DNA of 5,894 nucleotides, from assembly GCA_022798035.1 (NCBI GenBank), contig JAAWLS010000158.1:1-5894 (forward strand). The letters are read 5' to 3'. This document shows, piece after piece, positions 1 to 5,731 of the stretch (position 1 is its first letter; every line of letters starts with the position of its first letter). The stretch is from Lachnospiraceae bacterium. Lineage in GTDB: Bacteria > Bacillota > Clostridia > Lachnospirales > Lachnospiraceae. The notes under the pieces are model-generated. The model made no database searches, was not told the DNA's origin, and worked only from the letters and a program-made list of their open reading frames with translations. Made by a program: the position numbers and the translations under genes.

Positions 1-45
1 AAAATATTGCTTCGCAATTGTGCTCGGCGCGTCAAAGTGTGCAAT

Positions 46-63
46 CCCCTCAAGATTGAGGGG
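46..63. repeat. Perfect 8-bp inverted repeat
   Basis: CCCCTCAA (46-53) is followed after two bases by its exact reverse complement TTGAGGGG (56-63). As RNA the two innermost pairs would open to give a workable loop. No T-run follows, so it is not a canonical terminator. It is one unit of the left-edge mosaic. Confidence 0.6.
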
Positions 64-98
64 TAGGGGAGTTGATGTGGGCTTGCCCACTTTGTTCT

Positions 99-130
99 CT
101 TATAGGAAATTCCTCTGGATTTCCTATAAG
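99..130. repeat. Perfect 12-bp inverted repeat
   Basis: CTTATAGGAAAT (99-110) and ATTTCCTATAAG (119-130) are exact reverse complements around an 8-base loop. The core TATAGGAAA occurs a third time at 232-240, in the same orientation as the left arm, so the 119-130 arm can pair with either partner. No T-run follows. It may be a transposition-derived end or an RNA hairpin. Confidence 0.7.
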
Positions 131-240
131 ATAAAAAGCCCGACCGGCAAGATGCGCAGCTCGCGGAGATGGTGTTTATTGCTGCGCAATCCGCTCGCGC
201 GCGAAGAATGCGTGCAACGCATTCTTTTTTATATAGGAAA
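120..240. mobile_element. Possible MITE-like element with imperfect terminal inverted repeats
   Basis: The left end begins TTTCCTATAAGATAAAAAG (120-138). The reverse complement of the right end begins TTTCCTATATAAAAAAG (from 240 leftwards). The first nine bases match exactly, and the A-rich stretches that follow align with a small gap. The 121-bp interior is GC-rich, palindromic and non-coding. This is the shape of a miniature inverted-repeat element, but no target-site duplication was identified and no second copy is visible here. It may equally be a chance product of a hairpin-rich spacer. Confidence 0.3.
204..230 (+). terminator. Likely intrinsic terminator of an upstream transcript
   Basis: AAGAATGCG (204-212) and CGCATTCTT (218-226) form a nine-pair stem with loop TGCAA. 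The run of T ending at 230 overlaps the last stem pairs. This is a plausible rho-independent terminator for a + strand gene outside the window. It also belongs to the second copy of the repeated module, so it may be a mobile or dispersed hairpin doing a terminator's job. Confidence 0.55.
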
Positions 241-344
241 GAAAGATACGCAGTCTGCAAAAATGAGGCTTATTGCTTTGTATATTTGTTTATTCTTCTG
301 CTGGCTGCCTGGTTGTGCTGAAAAATGCACGGAATGGAGGAAAA

Positions 345-1055
345 ATGTACAGTTTTAATGGGAGAGTCCGCTACAGTGAGGTAGATAGAGAAGGATTTCT
401 TACCTTAGCTTCTATTTTAGATTATTTTCAAGATTGCAGTTCTTTTCAGTCGGAAGAACTGCAGGTTGGAATTGAATTTTTGGCAGAAAAGCAGGTGGCA
501 TGGGTGTTGTCCTCCTGGCAGGTTGAAGTAAAACGATATCCTGTCCATGGAGAGAAAATTATTGTCAGCACATGGCCTTATGACTTTAATGGATTTTTTG
601 GATATCGGAATTTTACCATGGCGCAAGAGGATGGCGGCATACTTGCCTTTGCCAATTCCGTGTGGGTACAGCTGGATTTACAGAAAGGAAGGCCCGGGAG
701 AATTCTGCCGGAAATTGCAGAAGTTTACCAGAAGTCTCCGAAGTTTCCCATGGAATATGATTCGAGAAAAATCAGGCTGCCGGAAGAAATGAAACCTGAG
801 AAATCATTTTCGGTGCATAAATATCACATTGACACTAATCAGCATGTAAACAATGGAAAATATATCAGTATGGCTCAGGAATATCTTCCGGAGGGATTTA
901 AAATCGGGAAAATGAGAGCAGAATACAGGAAGGCCGCTGTCTATGGAGATGTGATTTATCCCTTTGTACAGCAGGAAGGAAAGCGGATAGTGGTGAACCT
1001 GGCAGATGAGAAAGAAAAACCTTATGCAGTTGTGGAGTTGGAGGAATATCAATGA
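345..1055 (+). CDS. Acyl-ACP thioesterase (FatA/FatB-like, double hotdog fold)
   Basis: Cytosolic enzyme of 236 residues predicted to hydrolyse acyl-acyl-carrier-protein thioesters, releasing free fatty acids from fatty acid synthesis. The start at 345 is chosen because GGAGG (336-340) lies just before it and the family's N-terminal pattern begins there (VRYSEVDREGFLTL, residues 8-21); a longer frame from 273 adds 24 atypical residues. The first hotdog covers about residues 1-125 and the second about 150-236. The catalytic signature DTNQHVNN is at 163-170, with Asp163, Asn165 and His167 matching the Asp-Asn-His set of plant FatB. The later EYR motif (193-195) is present, but the Glu-Cys pair that follows it in plant enzymes reads Ala197-Ala198. 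The length is normal for bacterial members. It is the first gene of a three-gene operon; no clear promoter was found in 241-344. The family call is firm; chain-length preference cannot be read. Confidence 0.9.
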   Translation: MYSFNGRVRYSEVDREGFLTLASILDYFQDCSSFQSEELQVGIEFLAEKQVAWVLSSWQVEVKRYPVHGEKIIVSTWPYDFNGFFGYRNFTMAQEDGGILAFANSVWVQLDLQKGRPGRILPEIAEVYQKSPKFPMEYDSRKIRLPEEMKPEKSFSVHKYHIDTNQHVNNGKYISMAQEYLPEGFKIGKMRAEYRKAAVYGDVIYPFVQQEGKRIVVNLADEKEKPYAVVELEEYQ

Positions 1056-1888
1056 TTCGATTGGGAGAAAAGCAAAAGCTTACAGTGGTAAAAGAAGTGG
1101 AGTTTGGCGTCTATTTGGCAGAGCAGGGGAAGGAGGAGACACGGGTGCTGCTTCCCATCAAGCAAGTGCCGGAAGGAACGAAACTGGGAGATGAAATTGA
1201 GGTGTTTTTATACAAAGATTCCAAAGACCGAATGATTTCCACCACCCAGGAGCCCAGACTTAAAATGGGAGAGATTCAGGCGCTTACGGTGGTGTCGGTT
1301 CAGAAAATAGGGGCTTTTTTGGACTGGGGGCTGGAGAAAGATTTATTTCTTCCTTATAAAGAGCAAATGGGGAAAGTGAGAGAAAAAGATGAGGTGCTGG
1401 TGAGGCTCTATATTGACAAGAGCGGACGTCTCTGCGCCAGCATGCGGGAAATCTATGAAATGCTTAGGACAGATTCCCCTTATCAGGCCGGTGATATGGT
1501 GCGGGGCAGGATTTATGAGTTCAGTGATAATTTTGGAGCTTTTGCGGCGGTGGACGACTGCTATTCTGCACGGATTCCACGTCATGAGGATTACAGTTTT
1601 CTGCGGATTGGCGACTTCATTGAGGCCAGAGTCACAAATGTGAAACCAGATGGAAAACTGGATTTGACTCTGCGGGAGAAGGCTTATCTGCAGATGAATC
1701 AGGATGCTCTGCATGTTATGGAGCTGATAGAGAAACATGGAGGAGAACTTCCCTTTAATGATAAAGCTTCGCCAGAGACAATTATGCAGGAAGCGAAAAT
1801 GAGCAAAAATGCCTTCAAGCGGGCAGTGGGACATTTGTACAAAGAGAGAAAGATTGAGATTACAGAGCAAAGTATTCAAAAGAGATAG
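1052..1888 (+). CDS. cvfB: CvfB/YitL-family S1-domain RNA-binding protein
   Basis: Cytosolic protein of 278 residues. Members (Staphylococcus CvfB, Bacillus YitL) bind RNA and in staphylococci affect expression of virulence factors; the exact targets here are unknown. Three S1-like OB domains can be seen at about residues 1-64, 70-132 (KIGAFLDWGL at 85-94, then DLFLPY) and 145-208 (VRGRIYEFSDNFGAF, then IEARVTNVKPDGKLDLTLRE). A C-terminal winged helix spans about 218-275 (ELPFNDKASPETI, then MSKNAFKRAVGHLYKERKI). This is the full family architecture with nothing missing. The start overlaps the thioesterase stop in an ATGA (1052-1055), with GGAGG at 1040-1044 seven bases upstream, so translation is probably coupled. 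The protease gene follows with its Shine-Dalgarno overlapping this gene's stop codon. Confidence in the family is high; the regulatory role is inferred from homologues. Confidence 0.92.
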   Translation: MIRLGEKQKLTVVKEVEFGVYLAEQGKEETRVLLPIKQVPEGTKLGDEIEVFLYKDSKDRMISTTQEPRLKMGEIQALTVVSVQKIGAFLDWGLEKDLFLPYKEQMGKVREKDEVLVRLYIDKSGRLCASMREIYEMLRTDSPYQAGDMVRGRIYEFSDNFGAFAAVDDCYSARIPRHEDYSFLRIGDFIEARVTNVKPDGKLDLTLREKAYLQMNQDALHVMELIEKHGGELPFNDKASPETIMQEAKMSKNAFKRAVGHLYKERKIEITEQSIQKR

Positions 1889-1901
1889 GAGGATGAGGGA
1901 T

Positions 1902-2864
1902 ATGTCTGAAAACAAAAGCGTAAACCGCTTGTTTCTGGTAAGTATTGTTATTTATGTGGGAGCCAGCTTGGGCCTCAGCCTGCTGAACCTCCGGTTTTCT
2001 GTTTTGGCCCAAATGCCTGTGTATGTATCTATTTTGATTTCTCAGATTTTGATTTTCTGTCCTTTTTTCTTATACTGTAAGAAGAAAAATATAAAAATCA
2101 GGGAGTTCATTCCTTACCGGAAAATGAATCTGGCGTCTATTGTGCTGACCGTAGTATGCACATATCTGATGTATCCGCTGATTATCGTGATTAACGCAAT
2201 ATCCATGATATTCACCACATCCGGTTCTGCACAGGTGGTAGATATGATGCAGGGACAGAACATTGTGCTGAATATGATGTTCATGGCGCTGCTGCCGGCT
2301 TGTGTGGAAGAATTTGTTTTTCGGGGCGTATTGTTTCAGACGTACCGAAAAAGCAGAATGCTGCCGGCTGTTCTGCTGAGCGGATTTCTCTTTGGATGTA
2401 TGCACATGAATCTCAACCAGTTTATGTACGCCTTTGCTCTGGGAGTGTATCTGGCGCTTCTGGTGGAGGCCACAGGAAGCATTTTCAGTTCAATGATAGC
2501 ACATTTTACGCTGAATGCAACGAGTGTTGTTATGACATTTCTGCTGCCCCTTGTCTACGAGAGCTCAGGGCTGGAACAGGTTCCCGAAGTGCAGGCGGGA
2601 GGATTTGCCGCAAATATGCAGAATGGGGAGCTTTTTGTTCTGCTGATTGGCATCGCCGTGTGGGGAGTAGTGGCGCTGGGAACTACCTGCGGCGCAGTGG
2701 GTATCTACATTGCAATCTGCAAAATCAACCACCGCTGGGAATATGTGAAACATATGTTTTCCGGCGGAACGAAAGCAAGGATGATTACCATTCCCCTGAT
2801 ATTGGGTATCGTGATTGCTTTTGGGGTGATGGGAATGTATATCTATATGGAAAGAATGGTATAG
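1902..2864 (+). CDS. CPBP-family intramembrane metalloprotease (ABI/RCE1-like)
   Basis: Integral membrane protein of 320 residues. The three CPBP (PF02517) motifs are intact: Glu136-Glu137-x3-Arg141 (EEFVFR), Phe164-x3-His168 (FGCMH) and His201-x3-Asn205 (HFTLN), which supply the metal-binding and catalytic residues of RCE1-type glutamate proteases. About eight hydrophobic segments are visible, roughly at 10-30, 38-60, 78-102, 122-134, 152-170, 174-218, 244-274 and 296-316. The last two lie beyond the core and form a C-terminal extension. The start is fixed by AGGAGG (1887-1892), nine bases before ATG 1902; an in-frame ATG at 1893 abuts that site and is too close. It lies 13 bases after cvfB and is probably co-transcribed with it. 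Bacterial members have been linked to bacteriocin immunity and membrane-protein processing; the substrate here is unknown. Confidence 0.9.
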   Translation: MSENKSVNRLFLVSIVIYVGASLGLSLLNLRFSVLAQMPVYVSILISQILIFCPFFLYCKKKNIKIREFIPYRKMNLASIVLTVVCTYLMYPLIIVINAISMIFTTSGSAQVVDMMQGQNIVLNMMFMALLPACVEEFVFRGVLFQTYRKSRMLPAVLLSGFLFGCMHMNLNQFMYAFALGVYLALLVEATGSIFSSMIAHFTLNATSVVMTFLLPLVYESSGLEQVPEVQAGGFAANMQNGELFVLLIGIAVWGVVALGTTCGAVGIYIAICKINHRWEYVKHMFSGGTKARMITIPLILGIVIAFGVMGMYIYMERMV

Positions 2865-2917
2865 ATTTGCATAGATTTTCGTATAAATGGAAAAAATATG
2901 GGAAGAAATGGTATGTG

Positions 2918-2974
2918 TTGAGCGGCTTTTCGGTCTGTACATCATAAAAAGAACAGTCCGTGAAAGCCGCTCAA
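2918..2974. repeat. Long imperfect inverted repeat between convergent genes, possible terminator
   Basis: TTGAGCGGCTTT (2918-2929) pairs exactly with AAAGCCGCTCAA (2963-2974). The stem extends inward through CGGTCTGT (2931-2938) against ACAGTCCG (2953-2960) with one T-T mismatch, leaving a 14-base loop. It sits between the protease gene and the convergent yjfB-like gene, where a bidirectional terminator would be expected. Neither strand has a U-run after the stem, so the terminator call is weak; an RNA-stabilising 3' hairpin is an alternative. The rest of 2865-3017 holds nothing else I recognise. Confidence 0.5.
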
Positions 2975-3017
2975 AGAAATTGCGGACACATGCGGCAGAA
3001 TCATAACAATTCAGCCG

Positions 3018-3194
3018 TCAGATGGAAATATCGATATTTCCGCCCAAATGAGGAGTTACGGATTGTTCCATTAATTTTATCATGGAATCTCCCATATTCT
3101 CCATTGTGTCCAGCTGCTTGCTCAGCATAATAGCGCCGAAATCATTCGTAACGCTGGTCATACTGAGAGCGGTTGACAAAGAAGCAATATCCAT
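3018..3194 (-). CDS. yjfB: YjfB-family putative motility protein (58 aa)
   Basis: Small - strand gene, ATG at 3194-3192 and TGA at 3020-3018. The 58-residue product starts MDIASLSTALSM, continues with a helical middle (IMLSKQLDTMENMGDSMIKLME, about residues 22-43, split here as IMLSKQLDTM and ENMGDSMIKLME), and ends SVTPHLGGNIDISI. The MDIA/LS opening, the Met/Gln/Leu-rich helix and the P-x-LGGNIDI ending are the pattern of the YjfB_motility family (PF14070), whose members are about 60 residues. There is no signal peptide or membrane segment. The biochemical function of the family is unknown and the motility label comes from association. A G-rich site (AAAGGGGG on the - strand, 3210-3203) lies eight bases before the ATG, and an extended -10 promoter lies just upstream. 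It is divergent from trxB and convergent with the protease gene. The family call is from pattern memory, not a search. Confidence 0.85.
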   Translation of the reverse strand: MDIASLSTALSMTSVTNDFGAIMLSKQLDTMENMGDSMIKLMEQSVTPHLGGNIDISI

Positions 3195-3229
3195 AACAAA
3201 TGCCCCCTTTCTATATGCTGTCCTTTACG

Positions 3230-3258
3230 ATTATAACATAGAACGATTTATTTTGAAA
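3230..3258 (-). promoter_or_regulatory. Extended -10 promoter for the yjfB-like gene
   Basis: On the - strand TATAAT (3235-3230) is preceded by TGT, giving the extended -10 element TGTTATAAT. A weak -35 (TTTCAA, 3258-3253) sits at a 17-base spacing. This predicts a start of transcription near 3223 and a leader of about 29 bases. It resembles a housekeeping sigma-A promoter; I did not find a convincing sigma-D flagellar promoter. On the + strand the same AT-rich stretch (TATAAC, 3232-3237) could be a weak -10 for trxB. Confidence 0.5.
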
Positions 3259-3280
3259 GTAAAGCAGGAGGTTTTTAAGT

Positions 3281-4201
3281 ATGATTTATGATGTGATTAT
3301 TTTGGGAAGCGGCCCGGCAGGCCTGAGCGCTGCAATTTATGCAGAACGCGCCAGGCTGAATACATTGATAATAGAGGAAAAGCCTTTGAGCGGAGGTCAG
3401 ATTTTAGATACTTATGAAGTAGATAATTATCCAGGACTTCCGGGAATTACAGGGTTTGAGATGGGACAGAAATTCCGCTCTCACGCAGATAAGATGGGAG
3501 TAGAAGTAATCAATACCCAGGTGACAGAGGTCAGGGTGGAAGGAGATAAAAAAAGCATAATCACTGCCCAGGGCAGTTATGAGACGAAATGTCTGATTAT
3601 CGCTACAGGAGCGAAACACAGGAAACTGGGAATTCCGGGAGAGGAAAAACTGACTGGAATGGGAGTATCCTACTGTGCTACCTGCGACGGTGCGTTTTTC
3701 CGAGGAAAGACAGTGGCTGTGATAGGCGGAGGAGATGTGGCCTTGGAGGATGCCCTGTTTCTTGCCAGAGGATGTGAGAAGGTTTATCTGATTCACCGGC
3801 GGGAGGAATTCCGGGGTGTCAGAATTCTCCAGGAAAAAATCAAAAAGACGGAAAATATTGAGCTTGTTTTAAACAGCAATGTGACAGAAATTCGGGGAGA
3901 GGGGCAGGTAAGTTCCATTTTTGTACACAATCACAAAGAAGAAACGGACACAGAACTGGAAGTGCAGGGAGTTTTTATTGCGGTGGGTATTGAGCCTAAT
4001 TCCGGCATGGTGAAAAATTTGGTGGCCCAGGATGCGGAAGGGTATATTGAGGCAGGAGAAGATACGCAGACTAGTATAGAAGGTATTTTTGCTGCAGGAG
4101 ACGTGAGGACGAAACAGCTTAGGCAGGTAATTACGGCGGCTGCAGACGGAGCAAATGCAGTGGTTTCAGCGGAGAAATACCTTGTGAGAGCAGAAAATTG
4201 A
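3281..4201 (+). CDS. trxB: Thioredoxin-disulfide reductase (TrxB)
   Basis: Cytosolic flavoenzyme of 306 residues that passes electrons from NADPH through FAD and a redox disulfide to oxidised thioredoxin (EC 1.8.1.9). The FAD-binding Rossmann motif GSGPAG is at 9-14. The redox pair is Cys132-Ala-Thr-Cys135 (YCATCDG). The NADPH domain shows IGGGDVALEDA (148-158) and the 2'-phosphate-contacting HRREEFR (172-178), which favours NADPH over NADH. The C-terminal FAD motif FAAGDVR is at 270-276, followed by QVITAAADG. Length and order are those of the low-molecular-weight TrxB type, with all key residues present. ATG 3281 is supported by AGGAGG (3266-3271) nine bases upstream. No thioredoxin gene is adjacent. 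It is divergent from the yjfB-like gene, and no convincing terminator follows before the next promoter. Confidence 0.96.
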   Translation: MIYDVIILGSGPAGLSAAIYAERARLNTLIIEEKPLSGGQILDTYEVDNYPGLPGITGFEMGQKFRSHADKMGVEVINTQVTEVRVEGDKKSIITAQGSYETKCLIIATGAKHRKLGIPGEEKLTGMGVSYCATCDGAFFRGKTVAVIGGGDVALEDALFLARGCEKVYLIHRREEFRGVRILQEKIKKTENIELVLNSNVTEIRGEGQVSSIFVHNHKEETDTELEVQGVFIAVGIEPNSGMVKNLVAQDAEGYIEAGEDTQTSIEGIFAAGDVRTKQLRQVITAAADGANAVVSAEKYLVRAEN

Positions 4202-4275
4202 CGGCCTGCCGCGAACTTTTGACAAAGATGTAGAAATTGTGTGTTAAAAATATAGAAAGATTATGACAATAATTT

Positions 4276-4289
4276 TGTAAAAGTTTACA
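4276..4289. promoter_or_regulatory. Candidate operator: 6-2-6 palindrome abutting the -35 box
   Basis: TGTAAA (4276-4281) and TTTACA (4284-4289) form a perfect inverted repeat around AG, ending one base before the TTGACA of the hydrolase promoter. A protein bound here would touch RNA polymerase. The half-site TGTAAA fits the WalR half-site TGTWAH, but WalR sites are direct repeats with five-base spacing, and none is present here. A second palindrome, TTTGTAACAAA (4335-4345), lies just inside the predicted transcript. The regulator is unknown. Confidence 0.4.
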
Positions 4290-4290
4290 G

Positions 4291-4319
4291 TTGACAGGGA
4301 CAGCCCCCCTTGCTATAAT
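4291..4319 (+). promoter_or_regulatory. Consensus sigma-A promoter of the NlpC/P60 gene
   Basis: TTGACA (4291-4296) and TATAAT (4314-4319) are both exact consensus hexamers with the optimal 17-base spacer. TGC immediately before the -10 adds the extended -10 element. Transcription should start near 4326, leaving a leader of about 87 bases before ATG 4413. The leader contains TTTGTAACAAA (4335-4345) and a possible weak pairing of AATCCTG (4351-4357) with CAGGGATT (4389-4396); I recognise no riboswitch in it. Confidence 0.88.
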
Positions 4320-4412
4320 AAATCCCGTAATAAGTTTGTAACAAATGAAGAATCCTGAAAGGTTTTGTAATTCATATTGTATAGAAAACAGGGATTAAAA
4401 TTGGAGGGTATT

Positions 4413-5630
4413 ATGAACAGAAATTCGATTAGAAGAGCAACTACTTGTTGTCTGACTGCCGCAGTTGTATTGGCAAACAGCTCCATCGTGTCTCACGCTT
4501 CTGTGAGCGCTGGTGCAGGAGATTTGATTTCCGCAGCACAGGAGACTCAGGTAGAGAATGAACAGGAGACAAAAAGAGACAATACGGTGACAGCAGGTGT
4601 GACGGATATTTTTGCAAATTCTCTTGCACCGAGGCAGGAAGCAATTAACACTTCTGTCGAGAATGTTCAGAATGAGACACCGGTTGTCAAGACAGAATAT
4701 GATGATATTGCGATTGCACAGGTTGATAATTATGTAAATGTCCGTTCTACTCCTGGAGAAGAGGGAGAAGTACTCGGCAAATTATATAACAACTCTGCAT
4801 GTACTGTTCTTGGAACAGAAGGAGATTGGTATAAAATCCATTCCGGTAATGTAGAGGGCTACATAAAAGCAGAATTTCTTGTACTTGGAAATGCAGAGTT
4901 AGCAAAATCAGTAGGACATAGAGTGGCAGACGTAACTACAGATACTTTGAACGTGCGTGCCGATTCCAGCACAGAGGCAGAACTTTTAGGACAAGTTCCT
5001 CAGGGAGAAGAACTCAGCGTAGTGGAAGAGAAGGACGGCTGGGTAAAGGTAGCTATTGAAGAAGGCGACGGCTGGGTATCCAGCGATTATGTAGAGTGCA
5101 GCACACATTATGTTGTAGCCGAGTCCAAGGAAGAAGAAGAAGCACGTCTTAAGAAGGAAGAAGAAGAGAGAAAAGCAGCAGAAGCAGCAGCGGCAAGAAA
5201 AGCAAGCCAGAGTTCTGGTTCCTCTTCATCCTCATCATCATCCTCCTCTTCAGGCGGCGGAAGAAGCTATAATCCTCCTAGCGGCGGAAGCGGACAGGCA
5301 GTTGCAGATTATGCATGCCAGTTTGTAGGCAATCCTTATGTCTATGGTGGTACAAGCTTGACAAATGGAGCAGATTGTTCCGGATTTGTTATGAGCGTAT
5401 ATGCGGCATTTGGTGTAGGGCTGCCTCATTCTTCCAGCGCAATGCAGGGTGTTGGATACGGCGTGAGCACAGATGCAATGCAGCCAGGCGATATTATATG
5501 CTACAGCGGCCATGTAGGTATTTATATAGGCGGCAATACCATCGTACATGCAAGTACGGAAGCTACCGGTATTAAATATACTTCTCCGGCAAACTACAGA
5601 ACTATCTTGGCAGTAAGAAGAATTTTCTAA
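4413..5630 (+). CDS. Secreted cell-wall hydrolase: two SH3 domains plus NlpC/P60
   Basis: Exported peptidoglycan hydrolase of 405 residues, predicted to cut within peptide stems (the family usually cleaves D-Glu/mDAP-type bonds). Residues 1-29 form a signal peptide: an RNSIRR basic start, a hydrophobic core and SHA before the likely cut at 29/30. An acidic, Gln/Glu-rich spacer follows to about 95. Bacterial SH3 domains lie at about 98-157 (VNVRSTPG, then GDWYKI) and 171-229 (LNVRADSS, then DGWVKV), likely binding cell wall. A charged Glu/Lys/Ala helix (238-263) leads to a run of 11 serines (270-280) and a Gly-rich linker. NlpC/P60 occupies 294-405, with Cys322 (GADCSGF), His367 (GHVGIYIG) and His379 (IVHAS) as the catalytic triad. 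ATG 4413 is preferred to 4377: GGAGG (4403-4407) precedes it and the signal peptide begins there. It has its own strong promoter and terminator, so it is probably monocistronic. Confidence 0.93.
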   Translation: MNRNSIRRATTCCLTAAVVLANSSIVSHASVSAGAGDLISAAQETQVENEQETKRDNTVTAGVTDIFANSLAPRQEAINTSVENVQNETPVVKTEYDDIAIAQVDNYVNVRSTPGEEGEVLGKLYNNSACTVLGTEGDWYKIHSGNVEGYIKAEFLVLGNAELAKSVGHRVADVTTDTLNVRADSSTEAELLGQVPQGEELSVVEEKDGWVKVAIEEGDGWVSSDYVECSTHYVVAESKEEEEARLKKEEEERKAAEAAAARKASQSSGSSSSSSSSSSSGGGRSYNPPSGGSGQAVADYACQFVGNPYVYGGTSLTNGADCSGFVMSVYAAFGVGLPHSSSAMQGVGYGVSTDAMQPGDIICYSGHVGIYIGGNTIVHASTEATGIKYTSPANYRTILAVRRIF

Positions 5631-5652
5631 GAAAATAGAGAAGGATAACAGC

Positions 5653-5692
5653 AGGGTTCTTGAATGAAGTCATTCAGGAACCTTGTTTTGTT
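5653..5692 (+). terminator. Intrinsic terminator after the NlpC/P60 gene
   Basis: AGGGTTCTTGAATG (5653-5666) pairs with CATTCAGGAACCTT (5671-5684), a 14-pair stem with two G-T pairs and loop AAGT. A T-rich tail (TTGTTTTGTT) follows. It starts 22 bases after the stop codon of the hydrolase gene. Confidence 0.85.
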
Positions 5693-5731
5693 ATGTGAAA
5701 TTCATTTGAATCCCATGAAATAAAGTGTGTA

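Larger units (their letters stand above)
1..240. repeat. Palindrome-rich intergenic repeat mosaic
   Basis: No credible gene lies before 345. This stretch is built from short hairpins and a diverged duplicated module. Copy one begins ATTGCTTCGCAAT (6-18), continues with GCTCGGCGCG (22-31) and ends GTGTGCAAT (37-45). Copy two begins ATTGCTGCGCAAT (178-190), continues with GCTCGCGCGCG (193-203) and ends GCGTGCAAC (210-218). Further hairpins lie at 46-63, 77-90 (GTGGG/CCCAC around CTTG) and 99-130. GCGCAGC (154-160) can also pair with GCTGCGC (181-187). An open frame runs through the stretch, but its translation looks like no known protein and it has no ribosome binding site. The repeats are seen directly; that they form a dispersed genomic repeat family is inference. 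Confidence 0.6.

Noticed and set aside
263..358. A 31-residue frame with a hydrophobic start and LPGC, resembling a lipoprotein signal with lipobox, ending 14 bases inside the thioesterase gene.
   Set aside because: No ribosome binding site before ATG 263 and nothing but a short tail after the Cys; it overlaps the well-supported start at 345.
20..358. A 112-residue open frame through the left-edge repeats.
   Set aside because: It runs through hairpins and repeat modules, has no Shine-Dalgarno, and its product resembles no protein; it is open by chance.
1902..2864. Abortive-infection (phage defence) role suggested by the ABI name of the CPBP family.
   Set aside because: The family name is historical and broad; no other defence genes or mobile-element genes lie nearby, and the context is an operon with a thioesterase and CvfB.
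2887..3006. A 39-residue + strand frame after the protease gene.
   Set aside because: No ribosome binding site, and most of it is the arms and loop of the 2918-2974 inverted repeat.
3082..3291. A 69-residue + strand frame covering the spacer before trxB.
   Set aside because: It is largely the antisense of the YjfB-family gene, lacks a ribosome binding site and overlaps the trxB start.
4202..4220. Terminator after trxB from CGGCCTGCCG followed by CTTTT.
   Set aside because: The stem is only three or four pairs with an unworkable loop, so it is too weak to call.
4202..4412. c-di-AMP (ydaO) riboswitch before the NlpC/P60 gene, a common arrangement for wall hydrolases.
   Set aside because: The predicted leader is only about 87 bases and shows none of the conserved ydaO blocks that I know; the same holds for 5693-5894.
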